Shown here: positions 31,461 through 43,828 of the stretch, piece by piece
Layout: each line of letters starts with the position of its first letter
Position numbering within the stretch: position 1 is the stretch's first letter
Source: Anomaloglossus baeobatrachus
Taxonomy: Eukaryota; Chordata; Amphibia; Anura; Aromobatidae
Direction of reading: 5' to 3'
DNA length: 64,000 bases
Assembly (NCBI RefSeq): GCF_048569485.1
Contig: NC_134353.1
Coordinates: 71,692,908-71,756,907 of the forward strand
Position numbers and translations under genes: made by a program
The notes under the pieces: generated by a model
Told to the model about the DNA's origin: nothing
What the model saw: the letters and a program-made list of their open reading frames with translations, nothing else
Database searches by the model: none

Positions 31461-33470
31461 AGGGGTTGTCCAACATAACAAAAATGTTTGAGTTTAAGCT
31501 AATCTGTGCTGTATTGTCATATTAACACCCCTACATTGTTATTTTTTGTTTTCTAACTTTTGTTCCTCTTGAATTATCCCTTTATTCTCTGCAGCTTCTT
31601 GTTTACATTCAGCTCCAGCAAACATGACCACTTCCTGTGCAAAACCTCAGTCACAGCTGACACCGCCCGGCCTCAGTGTCCAGCCTCGCCCCCTGCCCGC
31701 CCCCTGCACACACATTCCCTGTCAGTATTCTTCCCCAGCACCTGACCTGTTATCACTACAGCATTGCAAATAACAGCCCCACATCGGGCTCTGCACCCCC
31801 CACCACATCAGGCTCTGCACCGCACACGCACACATATGGCTCTGCACCACATACACACATCAGGCTCTGCACCGCATACACACATCAGGCTCTGCACCAC
31901 ATACACACATCGGACTCTGCACCGCATATACATCAGGCTCTGCACCGCATACACACATCAGGCTCTGCACCACATACACACATCGGGCTCTGCACCGCAT
32001 ATACATCGGGCTCTGCACCGCATACACACATCAGGCTCTGCACCGCATACACACATCAGGCTCTGCACCGCATACACACATCAGGCTCTGCACCGCATAC
32101 ACACATCGGGCTCTGCACCGCATACACACATCAGGCTCTGCACCGCATACACACATCGGGCTCTGCACCACATACACACATCGGGCTCTGCATCGCATAC
32201 ACACATCGGGCTCTGCACCGCATACACACATCGGGCTCTGCACCGCATACACACATCGGGCTCTGTACCGCATACACACATCAGGCTCTGCACCGCATAC
32301 ACATCGGGCTCTGCACTGCATACACACATCAAGCTCTGCACTGCATACACACATCAGGCTCTGCACCGCATACACATCGGGCTCTGCACTGCATACACAC
32401 ATCAGGCTCTGCACCGCATACTCACATCGGGCTCTGCACCGCAAACACATCAGGCTCTGCACCGCATACACACATCGGGCTCTGCACCGCAAACACATCG
32501 GGCTCTGCACCGCATACACACATCAGGCTCTGCACCGCATACACATCGGGCTCTGCACTGCATACACACATCAGGCTCTGCACTGCATACACACATCAGG
32601 CTCTGCACCGCATACACATCGGGCTCTGCACTGCATACACACATCAGGCTCTGCACTGCATTCACACATCGGGCTCTGCACCGCATACACACATCAGGCT
32701 CTGCACCGCATACACACATCGGGCTCTGCACCGCATACACACATCAGGCTCTGCACTGCATACACACAGGGCTCTGCACCGCACACACACACGGGACGCT
32801 CTGTACCGACCCCCCCCACCCCCATAAGGAACACATGTAGGGAGTACATACTCACCCGTCCTCGGTCCCCGCCGCTCCTGCACGTTCGCGCGCTGTCTGT
32901 GCTCTGGCCATATCAGCACAGTAGTGACGTCACCGCTGTGCTGAAGAGAGCACAGACAGCCGGGCAGTGATGAGAAGCGCAACGCTCCTTCTCATCAGCG
33001 CTTTCAAATATATTGGCATCTGTGATCTGTGATCTGTGATGCCGGTATATTTGAATGTGCGATCCTGAGCAGGGGGCCCGGTGCTGGCGCTGACACCACG
33101 GCAGCCGCCGCCAGGCCCCGCCTCCAGGTCACGGGTCCCACAGAAGTGCAGGGGGAGGTTGTGGGCAGAGTACGGGGTGCGGGGGAATGTGTGGGAGGGT
33201 GCAGGGAAGGGGCAGGGCTCATCGCACTGTACAGCCCAGCAGGGAGGCGACATGCTGTTTCCAAATTTGCATGTCAACATGGCCCTGCCCATGTTGACAT
33301 GAAATGATCGGAAGCAGCAAAATCGCGACAGGAGCGGTCACATGACCACTCTGAGCCGGGGGAGAGGGACTGACAGCAGGGCAGGTAGGTGGTCACTATC
33401 TACTTACCTGCCCCAATGTAACCCAATAGGGTAATAATGAAAAAAACTCAAAATAAGCCGGATAACCCCT
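31461..33470. mobile_element. 2-kb TTAA element with an internal minisatellite
   Basis: AGGGGTTGTCCAACATAAC ... AGCCGGATAACCCCT, flanked by TTAA (31457-31460 and 33471-33474). Short terminal inverted repeats and the TTAA site match the Kolobok-like group seen at 17411, 21244 and 56277. It has no transposase. It carries a 1-kb tandem array and GC-rich segments (33080-33240). Confidence 0.65.
31785..32790. repeat. About 25-bp minisatellite
   Basis: About 40 copies of CATCRGGCTCTGCACCGCATACACA with 23- and 25-bp variants. All three frames stay open on the plus strand because the units lack stops, so the Ser/Ala/His-rich 'proteins' are not evidence of genes. Confidence 0.95.
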
Positions 33471-33474
33471 TTAA

Positions 33475-34184
33475 GTCTCCATTCACAGCCAGTCCCTCCA
33501 AAAAGTTGACACTGTCTGTAGATGAGTTTTTATTTGGCCATGATCCCAAATCATGTTGCAAGCAGACATGGAATGATCATGGTCGAATGGGTTGTGAATG
33601 AGCTCGGGGGCAGGGGACCTGCCAACCCCTAGTGCCTGCTTTAGCTGGATCTGCATCCGAGGGCACACATCCAGCTGAAATGCATCGAATCTCAGGGACC
33701 CAGTAGGTCCTTGCCATGCAGTACAAGTTACCGGCCAAACAGTGGTCGCAGCTGACAGTCCTCGTTAATGAGGGTGGCACATGACAGTGACATAATGCGT
33801 TGCTATAGTACGGACGTCAATGTCAGCTTCTGGCCACTGCGCACTGGCTAGAGTAGGATACTGCACGAGGGAGCGTGAGTACAATGCTTTTATTTCTTGA
33901 GCTAGAGACAGAACAGAGAGATATATACCAGAATGGGATATATTTAACAGGATTGAAACATTTATATTCGGAGGGGCACAGAATAGAGACATATATACCA
34001 GGATGGGTCATATATACAAGGGGGGGCCCAGGATGAGGGTCATATATTCCAGAAAGGGCCCAGGATGGCAGACATATGTAACAGGAGGGTCCTAGGATGG
34101 AGAACATATATACCAGGATTGGAACATACAAAGCAGGAAGGGGCCATAATTCCCAAGATGGGGACATATCAGGATAGGGACATA
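33475..34184. repeat. Degenerate tandem repeat and unassigned sequence
   Basis: From about 33900 to 34180 imperfect copies of ACATATATACCAGGATGGG recur. The rest resembles nothing I know. Confidence 0.5.
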
Positions 34185-34724
34185 CAGTGGGTATGGAAAG
34201 TATTCAGACCTCTATGTCAATGACCTTAAGCACACAGGTAAAATAACAAAGAAGTGGCTTCAGAACAACTCTGTGACCATTCCTGACTGTCCCAGCCAGA
34301 GCCCTGCCCTAAACCCAATTGAGCATCTCTGGAGAGACTTGAAAATGGCTGTCAACCAACATTCACCATCCGGCCTGACGGAACTGGAGAGGATCTGCAA
34401 GGAAGAATGGCCGAGGATCCCCAAATCCAGGGGTGAAAATCTTGTTGCATCATTCCCAAGAAGACTCATGGCTGTACTAGCTCAAAAGGGCGCATCTAGT
34501 CAATACTGAGCAAAGGGTCTGAATACTTATGACCATGTGATATTTCATTTTTTCTTGTTTAATAAATTTGCAAACATGTCTACATTTCTGTTTTTTTCTG
34601 TCAAGATGGGGTGCAGAGTGTACATTAATGAGAAAACAATGAACTTTTTTGAATTTACCAAATGGCTGCAATGAAACAAAGAGTGAAAAATTTAAAGGGG
34701 TCTGAATACTTTTCGTACCCACTG
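34185..34724 (+). mobile_element. Internally deleted Tc1/mariner element
   Basis: Terminal inverted repeats CAGTGGGTATGGAAAGTATT and AATACTTTTCGTACCCACTG flank 540 bp, with TA at both ends (34183-34184, 34725-34726). The interior encodes only the transposase C-terminus: DCPSQSPALNPIEHLWRDLK (with the last catalytic Glu) and SFPRRLMAVLAQKGASSQY. The first two-thirds of a normal Tc1 (about 1.3-1.6 kb) is missing. Confidence 0.9.
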
Positions 34725-36350
34725 TATTTAACAAACAACATGAAACTAAGGTTAAAAATAAAACATTCATTATAAAATTTTCTGTTTTACTCAAATTGGT
34801 TAATACAAAACTCAATACACCCCACATGAAAAACTATCCATGATATTAAGGACAACACCAAGTCTTTTAGACCTGGAATGAACACATTTGCGACATTTCC
34901 ACATCAGTCTTTTTCCATTCTTCAAGAATGATCTTTTTTAGAGTCTGGATGCTGGATGCAGAATGATGACAACTCAGCTCTTCAGAATTCCCTAGATGTG
35001 TCCAGTTGGGTTCAGATCAGGAGACACTTGCCCACTGAATCAGTTTCACCCTGTTTTTCAGAAATGCAGCAGATGTGTGTTTTGGATCATTGTCATACAG
35101 GAAAAGTGCACATCTACCAAGCACATGGAGTGATGACAGCATCTTCTCTTTCACTAAAGAGCAGGACATCTGTGAATTTGTACCGCCCCAGCAGTGTTCG
35201 AACCGCTCGGATCCGGGTGTCCCAACTCGTGGCTCGAGGGTCTCCGGACCCGGGGGCTCAGGGTCACTCTAAAATGTAATGGGGGGATTATTTACAGGGG
35301 ATTAGATAGTTTGTGACGCCACCCATGGTGTGCGGTAACGGAGAGTACTGCCACTGCCGTTGGGAGTACCCAGGGTGATAGAATGGGGCAACCAGATGAC
35401 GTTAGCCTCCACGGGTAGGGAAGGCCCGGGACTCTGGATGGGATGGTGGGATTGCAGGGAAGCGCAGGCTCGCTGGGAGCAGGGGGTGATCAGGTACTCA
35501 CTCAGAAGGAAAGCAGACGTTGACAATATAGTAAACCAAGTCTCTGGGTGCCGATGCCCTCTTGGGGGAGCTTGTCCGGGTCTCTGTCCCCTTCAGTACT
35601 GCCTGATGGTCCGGAGCCTGTCTCCGTGCACAAATTTTGGTAGTGTCCAAGTGGCTTGAAGCTGTCCCGGCCCCACTCCCCACTTTTTGTGTGAAGGAGC
35701 TGTGCTCTCAGGAGCTCACGCTTGGGATTTCAGTGGGGTGCTTTGCTTGGAAAGCCCTATTCCCCTCATTGCGCTAATGCCCCCGATCTCTTAGCTTCAT
35801 GGGGACAGTCCATAAAGGCCCTATTCTCCGCAGGTTAATTGCCGGGTTGCTTGAAGCCTCTTCCCGACCTAGGATCCAGTACCCCAATGTGATTTCAGTC
35901 CCAGACCAGCTATTGTACTTGCTGCTGACCGTCCTCTGAGACTAAGCCAGGCACCCAGTCCCAATATCCCGCAAAAAGGTCTCCGACTCCTCCGGGTCCA
36001 GACCACCATCTGCAACCCAATCTTCTACTCAGCTTACCTCTCCCTAGGAGCCTGACAGGCTGTGGTGTGAGGTGTGATTGGGATTTTTGGATGCTGATGG
36101 AGGCAGTGCTGCAAGTTGGGAACCTGGAACCAAGATGGGTTGAGTCTTGCACTGGGAGATAAAGAGCGTGCAGTACCCTGTGACGACCTGACTAGTCCAG
36201 GGGCGACACAAATTCATGACACCATCAATAAAATGTAGCCCCCGACACCAGCAGCTATCATGCAGCCCCACATGAGGACACTGTAACTGTAAGGGAACAT
36301 TATGGCAGAAGTGTGATTCTGTTCCTCTAAACAACAAATAGATGGCTCCG
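34725..36350 (-). pseudogene. Tc1-like transposon remnant, split by an LTR
   Basis: The minus strand encodes Tc1 transposase pieces: MWGCMIAAGVGGYILLMVS at about 36215-36290, and downstream of the LTR, sequence parallel to the plus-strand copy at 38195-38880 (TCCTGCTCTTTAGTGAAAG; TTGAAGAATGGAAAAAGAC). The right end stops at a TG microsatellite. Several stops and missing segments make it a pseudogene. Confidence 0.75.
35179..36210 (-). mobile_element. Solo LTR in a Tc1 remnant, duplication AATT
   Basis: 1032 bp. On the minus strand it starts TGTGTCGCCCCTGGAC and ends GGGGCGGTACA, flanked by AATT (35175-35178 and 36211-36214). Start hairpin CTGGACTAGTCAG, donor-like GAGTGAGTACC (minus strand, about 35495) and GGGTGGCGTCACAAAC (minus strand, about 35310) match the superfamily. 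Confidence 0.9.
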
Positions 36351-36386
36351 TGTGTGTGTGTGTGTGTATGTGTGTGCGTGTGCATG

Positions 36387-36418
<32 letters not shown>

Positions 36419-36487
36419 CGTGTGTGTGCGTATGTGTGTGTGTGTGTGCGTGTGTGTGCGTATGTGTGTGTGTGTGTGTGCGTATGT
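36344..36487. repeat. TG microsatellite
   Basis: Mostly GTGTGT with interspersed GCGTGT and GTATGT. The Thr/His frames on the minus strand are artefacts. Confidence 0.97.
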
Positions 36488-36854
36488 AGATAAAGACAGA
36501 CAGGGAAAAGCCAAACCTTAGGCACACTGCAAACTCTCAGGAACAAAGAGTAAGATATAGTCAAGAGGAGTAAGGCAGCAAAAAAGGACAACAATGGTTA
36601 ACATTACAACCCCTACAGCAATGAAGTACTATACCCACTAGTAAGTGTGAATTACAACACCTCACCAGACCGGTATAGAAAAGCTGTAGCTGGAATTAAT
36701 AAAATAGTCCAGCCAACATATATAGGAGGGGTGTGAATGTGACTCTCGTCCCCAAAGCATGTGCTCAAAGAAGACTAACAAGCAGCCCTACAGAGATTAA
36801 ATCTTGCTATCTTGCCTATGAACTACATGTCTGTGGGTTGGTGCCCGAGTCTAC

Positions 36855-37412
36855 AGGCCACTTTACACGCAACAACATTGCTAACGAGATGTCGTTGGGG
36901 TCACGGAATTCGTGACGCACATCCAGCCTCGTTAGCGGCGTCGTTGCGCATGAAATGCAGGAACGACCGTTAACTATCAAAAATACTCACCATATCGTTG
37001 ATCGTTGACACGTCATTCTAATCTCAAATATTGTTGCTGCTTTTGGACGCAGGTTGTTCGTCGCTCCTGCGGCAGCACACATCACTATGTGTGCCATGCA
37101 GGAATGAGGAACAACATCGTACCTGCGGCCGCCGTCAATGAGGAAGGAAGGAGGTGGGTGGGATGTTACAGCCGCTCATCTCCGCCCCTCCGCTTCTATT
37201 GGGGGGTCGCTTTGTGACGCCGCACGAACCGCCCCCTTAGAAAGGAGGCGGTTTGCCAGCCAGAGCGACGTCGCTAGGAAGCTAAGTATGTGTGACGGGT
37301 GTTAGCGATGTTGTGCGCCATGGGCAGCGATTTGCCTGTGACGCACAACCGACGGGGACGGGTGCTTTCACCATCTACATCGCTAGCGATGTCGCTGTGT
37401 GTAAAGTGGCCT
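36855..37412. mobile_element. 558-bp Harbinger-like palindromic MITE, TAC duplication
   Basis: AGGCCACTTTACACGCAACA ... GTGTAAAGTGGCCT, flanked by TAC (36852-36854 and 37413-37415). The interior shares GAACGACC, GCAGCACACATC and GGGATGTTACAGCCGC-like motifs with the copies at 22399 and 54075. Confidence 0.85.
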
Positions 37413-37415
37413 TAC

Positions 37416-38194
37416 CTGCAGTGATCAAAGTTATCAGAGAAGTTAGCAGGCAGAGTGCCAGAATCTGTAGTCTCCACAGATCCTGATGCCGCCATGACAG
37501 TTGGAGATGCCTTTAAAAACCTCCTTGTGACAGGTTTATGCCTTACGGATTGACGTAACGGCACATATCTTGTGACCGACATTACAGAAATACAGCATTC
37601 TTTGATAGAACCTTCATTTTATACTTTTAAGGGTCACATGGGTAAAGGTATGGCATTGCAAATCATTTATAAAGTCTCCTGTTCCTCAACTCCCTTGTAG
37701 TACACATGCCCCAGCCTGGCAAGCCTAGTATTTATTCACCTAAGCTCCAAGGGCTGGTCTGCAAGTCAACCTCAATCCCACCTCATCCCTTGCTATCTCA
37801 GGGCTACTTACAATCCACAACTGCCTCCGAGACGTACGACTCTGTACTCCTAAACCTAAGCTCTCCAGACTTTTACTTGTCTTTCTCATACAAGATATCC
37901 CAACTTGCCTGCTGTCTTAAGATATTTCCGTCATCTCTCAAATCCAGTTGCTGGCTTGCTGTGTATACAAGTCTCCTGTGACAATGTGACCTAACTCTTA
38001 TTAACTAAAATCAAGAGCTAACGTCCCCTCTAGCTTCCTTGTAACTCATTCTACCATCTGGCTGGCCAGCTATTAACCCTGTCATTGCCAACTATATGTC
38101 TGGTATACACCATATGAGAGACGAACAGGGACACAAAAATAATGACAATAAGTTATAACGTCAAAAATTATTTCGAGGGCGTGCTATACAGCTT
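37416..38194. other. No recognised feature
   Basis: No convincing coding or repeat structure. A 91-codon plus-strand frame at 37706 has no recognisable similarity and is likely chance. Confidence 0.3.
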
Positions 38195-38880
38195 CTTCTC
38201 TTTTACACCACCACCACCACATTTCATTGTAGGCGGCATTTACAAAAATGAATTTAGAAACATGCCTGGTGCCTACAGTGACACATGGTAATGGCAGTAT
38301 CCTTATGTGGGGATGCATGAGAGCTGCTGGTGTCGGGGGCTACATTTCATTCATGGTTTCATGAATTCATAGATATCCTGCTCTATAGTGAAAGACAAGA
38401 TGTTGCCATCACTCCGTGCTCTTGGTAGACGTGCAATTTTCCAACATGACAATTATCCAAAATACACATCATTTGGATTTCTGAAGAACAGGGTGAAAGT
38501 GATGCCAAGTGTTTCCTGATCTGAACCTAACCGGACACCTATGGGGAATTCTGAAGAGACAAGCTGTCATCACTCTCCATCCAGCTCTTAGATCGTTTCT
38601 GAAGAATGGAAAAAGATAGAGTTTGCAAAATGTCACCAACTTGTTCATTCCATGACTAGAAGACTTTCTTCTGTCTTTACCAATCATGAAGATAATACAA
38701 AATGCTAGCTGTATAATTCTTTATGTTGGGTGTACTTATTTTTGCATCAATTAATTTGAGTAAAACTGAATATTTTGAAATTAAAGTTATATTATTAACT
38801 TTTTTTTCATTATATGAGTTAAAAATATGCATTTTTGAAATTCAGTCTTGTCAAATTTTGGGAAATTGTTCCTATATGCA
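38195..38880 (+). pseudogene. Tc1-like transposon remnant, plus strand
   Basis: GGTAATGGCAGTATCCTTAT then GTGGGGATGCATGAGAGC encodes the Tc1 GSxLMWGCM segment. Further on come the FQHDNYPKYT-like segment and the C-terminal part (GILKRQAVITLHPAL). It carries in-frame stops and lacks the 5' half. Same family as the minus-strand copy at 34725-36350. Confidence 0.75.
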
Positions 38881-38891
38881 ATATTGATTAA

Positions 38892-39190
38892 AGGGAACCT
38901 GTCACCAGTTTTTTCAGTATTGAACCAAAAGTCTCACCTTCTGCAGCTCCTGGGCTACAGCCTATGAAGGTACACCTTGTTCCTGACGCCCCTTGCAGAC
39001 CCCAAAAATAACTTTAAAATATCTGACCGCCACGTATGCAAATGACTTATTCTGATCAGATGGGCATGCTTTTTTTCGGCCGCTGTTTGCCATCCTCCTT
39101 TGATGATTGACATGTCTGACACCTCCATCATCATCCATGTAGCTGGGCTGAATCTCACACCTGCACAGTCATTCTGCGCAGACATGAGAC
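38892..39190. mobile_element. TTAA element fragment
   Basis: TTAA then AGGGAACCTGTCACCAG begins a Kolobok-like terminus. No matching right terminus is seen before hAT sequence begins. Confidence 0.5.
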
Positions 39191-39199
39191 TGTGAGCGA

Positions 39200-41400
39200 G
39201 CTCACGGGCTCCCGCAAGCGCACCTATGTTTTCGGCTCTACCTTTGCACAGCAGTCAGGTATGGTCCATGCTACACACAGGATGTGGCCTGGCATTTCCA
39301 TTTTTAAAAGTGAGCACACAGTGACCATACCTGCTGCAGCAGCACATCAAGGCTAGGATAGTGCACTAGAAATTGCTATACAACCAGGTTGAGGATGTAA
39401 GCCATGCAAGGCACATGTGTGATGTCGCCCAGGCATAGGACCACCACTAGGTTCGCACCATTATCACATACGGCCTTCCCTGGCTCCACGTTCAGTGGAG
39501 ACAGCCATTGATCAAACTTGACCTGGATAGCGCTCCACAACTCATGTGACTGCATTTCCAATGCATATTAATTTCAGCACTGCCTGGTTGCGTTGAGCCC
39601 TGGCTAAGTTGTATGGAGGTGGAGGAGATTCTCTGCACTGCTGGGATGCGTTACATTAAGGGAGAGGTTGAGGGCACATGTGGAGGCCCTAGAGTCTCCC
39701 ACAAACCTTGGAGAGTTCAATACTTCGGAAGCAGCCCATTCCCCGCCTGTCCCAGGAGCCACCAGAGTAACTCAGTGCCCAGTCAGCGAGATGTAAAGTC
39801 CTTGCCTATACATTCTTCCAGGTCTCAGTGGTGAAATGCACCCTGGGAGACACAGAGTTTTTCAAAGAAAAGGTAATGTTGTTTGCAACATAATGGTGTA
39901 GCGCAGGCACAGTTTTCTTACAAAAGTAATGGCAAACCTATGTATCCATAGGCAGAAAGGCAGCATTTCCATGGCCAACAGATTAGATATGGTGAAGTTA
40001 AAGTTCTTAGCTTTGTCATGTGTAGGAGTAAATAGTCTTTTTTGTGACCAGAAATGCAGGACCGAGTTCTGGCTGGTGTGCTGAGAGAGCGCAGAGTAGG
40101 TTCTACACGACAAACAAGTGGACTGCGAGTGAGGTGCAGGCAGAGCTGTTGTGGTGGATTATGAAACATGCAGTGAGCTCTGTCTTTGAGGTTAGTCAAA
40201 ATCCACAGGCATGTCCACTTCCATAGCAACTGATGGGCTCTCACTTACAAAATGTAAGTTGGCAAACAAGTGGAGGTTCTGCGGGCCGAGACCTGGGTGA
40301 GAACAGTTTTGAGGATGATGGAAGAGGAAGAAGTATAAGATGTAGTTGATGGGCGTTATGTCGTTGGGGATGCCCGCTAGGACGCATTATACCGTGGTAA
40401 GATTCCCAGACTAATGCATGTTGGTTGGTCATGTGATGGTTAATGCATGCAGTAAACAAATAATTTGTATTTCCACCTCTACTGAGTCGTTTTTTACTAA
40501 GTTGACAGAGAACGTGAGTTGGGTCATCCATTCCAGTCACAAAAATGGCCAAGGATAGACAACCATTGCTGCCTATGCGAAATGCAGACCTGCCACTGCT
40601 GCTGGACACAGCCAGAGTTGTGGTTGTCCTGGCTGCATCACTCCGTGTTTGTGGGGGAAGCACCTCGTCTTCCCCCTCATCCACCTCCTCTGCTGAGCTA
40701 CTCAGCTTCATTCTTCTAGGTTCACACCAAGTGGAATCTACAACTTCACCATCATCCTCTCTGTTTTTCCACTGCTCACTCTGACAGTCACCTTCCTCCT
40801 CTTCCTGATCTGATATCACAATACAGTATGCATGTGCATCAAGTATCTGAGTCTTATCATCATCCCCTCCACTCCCGGGGGTTAACGTCTGTTGATGAAG
40901 GTCTGGATTCTGCTTAGAGCCGACTTCATCCAGTCTCGGATATGACTGACAAGATTTTGGTCATCGGTGCAGATGCTTTCCTCTTCTTCAGTCTGTGAAT
41001 CTTTGGAGCAGACCTCTGATGCCCATGGGATAGTATGTGTGAACAGCTCTACAGATTCGCCCATGTGTCATTCCCTACACTCAGTTGGGCGGTTGGAGAA
41101 ATGTGATGTGAGGGGAAACAAGTGTGATTGCGGTGGGTGACACCTCTGAGGAATGAACTGTGTGTGATGTTGAGGTGGAGGAAGAAGAGGAGAGGCCACT
41201 TGATGCAGAGCCTGCTATCTACTCTAGCACATGCTGTTTCTGGCCCTAATTTACAAGTTTAAGTGATGTGCGGCTGCCAAAAAAATGGAGTGGAGTAGCC
41301 CATCCAGTAACAGAAGTTATTGTCAGTTCTCTTGGGATAGGACGAGCCGGTGTTTGCTCAGTAGAGCTTTCACTAACATTAGAACGTCCCCCACGTACAT
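39200..41400 (-). pseudogene. hAT transposon remnant
   Basis: Minus-strand pieces in hAT order: an acidic N-terminus (ICTDDQNLVSHIRDWMKSAL, about 40930), a BED-type zinc-finger stretch (VLCQLSKKRLSRGGNTNY and ACINHHMTNQHALVWE, about 40400-40520), and a catalytic-core segment with VCDNGANLVVVLCLGD and THVPCMAYILNLVV (39376-39480). The last is the CDNxAN / LNL signature of hAT transposases. Frames are broken and no complete transposase remains. The copia LTR starts at its right side. Confidence 0.75.
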
Positions 41401-41407
41401 CTCGAAC

Positions 41408-41682
41408 TGTTGGTATATGCAACAGATGAGGACTTCTTTGTCTGTGTGAAGGAGGACTTTATGCTGATCTAACAGTAGATGGCGATGTTGTATAAAGTTC
41501 CCTTATTCACTGTATTGTAAAAAGTCTTTTGTTCTTCTTGATTTTGTTTCTCTTCCTTATACAGTGCTTTATGACTGTGCATATTTTTTACTTCATGTTC
41601 TGAGAAGTAAAGAGCTTGTTATCCCATGTAATCTGCTCTGCGAACTTTCTTCTGCAACTGGGCAGCTAGAAGCTGTGCAACA
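41408..41682 (+). repeat. 5' LTR of the copia element
   Basis: 275 bp, TGTTGGTATATGCAACAG ... GAAGCTGTGCAACA. TGTTG/CAACA ends are typical for Ty1/copia. The preceding bases belong to the hAT remnant. Confidence 0.75.
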
Positions 41683-41697
41683 GGTTATGGGCCCAGG
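41683..41697 (+). promoter_or_regulatory. Half-tRNA (initiator Met) primer-binding site
   Basis: GGTTATGGGCCCAGG abuts the LTR. It is complementary to the anticodon region of initiator tRNA-Met (CTGGGCCCATAACC), the internal half-tRNA primer known from Drosophila copia. Confidence 0.8.
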
Positions 41698-42051
41698 CAC
41701 CCAAGAGCCCAGACACCCAAGATCCCAGGCACCCATGATCCCAGACACCCAGGACACCAGAAAGCTCAGCAAGACCCTGGTGAATGCAGAAGAATTCTTC
41801 AGAACAATTCTCTCCAAACAAGTAAGACAAGTTAAAGATGATGAGAAGCACACAGCCAAAACTCACAGTAGCTAAGCTGAATAATAGGAACTATCAGGTA
41901 TGGAAGTTCAAAGTGGAGATGTTATTGTCTAAAGATGATTTATGGGAAGTAATCACTACAGATAGACCCAATGTTAATAATCAGACAAGGGATAAGAAAA
42001 ATAGACAAGCAAGAGCTACTATCAGCCTATTAGTGGAAGATTCTCAATTAA

Positions 42052-42134
42052 CACTAGAACTACTGAGGTAGTCATTTTGACTACTTTGCACCATGTATTT
42101 CTATATAGGTGTCACAAGTCCAGTAGTTCTAGTG
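42052..42134. mobile_element. 83-bp TTAA MITE (piggyBac-like)
   Basis: CACTAGAACTACTGAGG ... CCAGTAGTTCTAGTG flanked by TTAA (42048-42051 and 42135-42138), inserted in copia Gag. The TIRs are about 14 bp. TTAA with a CACTAGA-like start suggests a piggyBac relative. Confidence 0.75.
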
Positions 42135-42530
42135 TTAATCCACATAAGGAATGAGGATACAGCACAGGGAATGTGGGAGGCATTAAGAAAGCTACATGAA
42201 AGACCCATGTTAAATCACAAGTTATTTCTGCTAAGAAAGCTTTACAGCATGAGACTGAGTGCAGACAATGACATGCAGAAGCATATATTCTCTATGATAG
42301 AAGTGATATCACAGTTGAGATCAATTGGTGAAGATATTAAGGATAGCCATATAACAGCAATATTATTGTGTAGTTTACCGGATTCATACACTGCTTTAAT
42401 AAATGCACTAGCAACAAGACCTGAAACAGACATCACATTAGAGTTTGTGAAGACCAGACTCATAGATGAATACCAAAGAATGAAAAAGCAAACAAATGAT
42501 TCTACTGAAAAAGATGGTGGAAATGCTCTA

Positions 42531-43123
42531 AGGCGGGCTTTGCACACTACGACATCGCAGGTGCGATGTCGGTGGGGTCAAATTGAAAATGACGTACTTC
42601 CGGCATCGCATGCGACATCGTAGTGTGTAAAGGTTTGATGATACGATTAACGAGCGCAAAAGCGTCGTAATCGTATCATCGGTGCAGCGTCGGCGTAATC
42701 CACAATTACGCTGACGCGACGGTCCGATGTTGTTCCTCGCTACTGCGGCAGCACACATCGCTGTGTGTGAAGCCGCAGGAGCGAGGAACATCTCCTACCG
42801 GCGTCACCGCGGCTTCCGTAGGATATGCGGAAGGAAGGAGGTGGGCGGGATGTTTACATCCCGCTCATCTCCGCCCCTCCGCTCCTATTGGCCGCCTGCC
42901 ATGTGACGTCGCAGTGACGCCGCACGACCCGCCCCCTTAATAAGGAGGCGGGTCGCCGGCCAGAGCGACGGTCGCAGGGCAGGTGAGTGCATGTGAAGCC
43001 GGCGTAGCAATAATTTTCGCTACGCCAGCTTTCACAAGATATTGTACCTGCAACGGGGGCGGGGACTATCGCGTGCGACATCGCAGCATCGGCTTGCGAT
43101 GTCGCAACGTGCAAAGCCCTCCT
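42531..43123. mobile_element. Harbinger-like MITE inside copia (copy 1)
   Basis: AGGCGGGCTTTGCACACTAC ... CAACGTGCAAAGCCCTCCT, about 593 bp. Nearly identical to 43829-44420 and to the inverted copy at 52927-53517. Flanks are CTA / TAA, so the duplication is unclear. Interior GC-rich and non-coding. Confidence 0.8.
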
Positions 43124-43828
43124 TAAAGCTACAGAATCAAAGAGACCCTATACTAAAGAGACAAGAGAATGTTTCAGATGTAAGAAAAAGGGACATTTAA
43201 AGAAAGACTGTACTATATGGAAAGCAGAACAATAGAAATTACACCATAAAGAGAATACACAGAAAGTGAAAAACACAATTTCTGATTCATGTGTAAATAA
43301 TTGGAATGGCACATTTAAAGTAACTGATAAGAAATCATAATAAAAGTTTCTTTACTGAACTTGATTTAAATAAGAAGGAAGCCATTTATCTTGCAGATGG
43401 GAGCAAAATAACTGCGGAAGGTATTGGACAAGGAATGCTAAACTGTTGTAATAAGTTTGGGCATGATTCAAAAATACTTGTACAGGATGTGTTATATGTT
43501 CCAGGATTAGAAGGAGGATTGTTATCTGTAAAACGTCTAACAGCTAAAGGACTTACTGTAAAATTCAAAGATGATGAATGTACAATCCTAGCGGGAAATA
43601 AGATAACCAATGTCAAGGCAGATGAACAAGTATATCATCTAGACACATTAAAGGAGCAGATAAAGTTGTGTACACATGATCACAAGAATTGTATTCACAT
43701 GTGGCATAGACGTCTAGGACACAGACATCCTGAAAGTATAATGGAGCTACAAAAGAAAGAATTGACAAAGGATCTATTAATATCTGATTGCTCAATTATT
43801 ATAAGATGTGAATGTTGTATAAAATCTA

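Noticed and set aside
31676-32840. Two long overlapping plus-strand open frames (383 and 358 codons) rich in Ser/Ala/His
   Set aside because: They are products of the 25-bp minisatellite, open in several frames at once; no start context or domain.
36214-36594. His/Thr-repeat frames
   Set aside because: Translation of the TG microsatellite joined to Tc1 remnant sequence.
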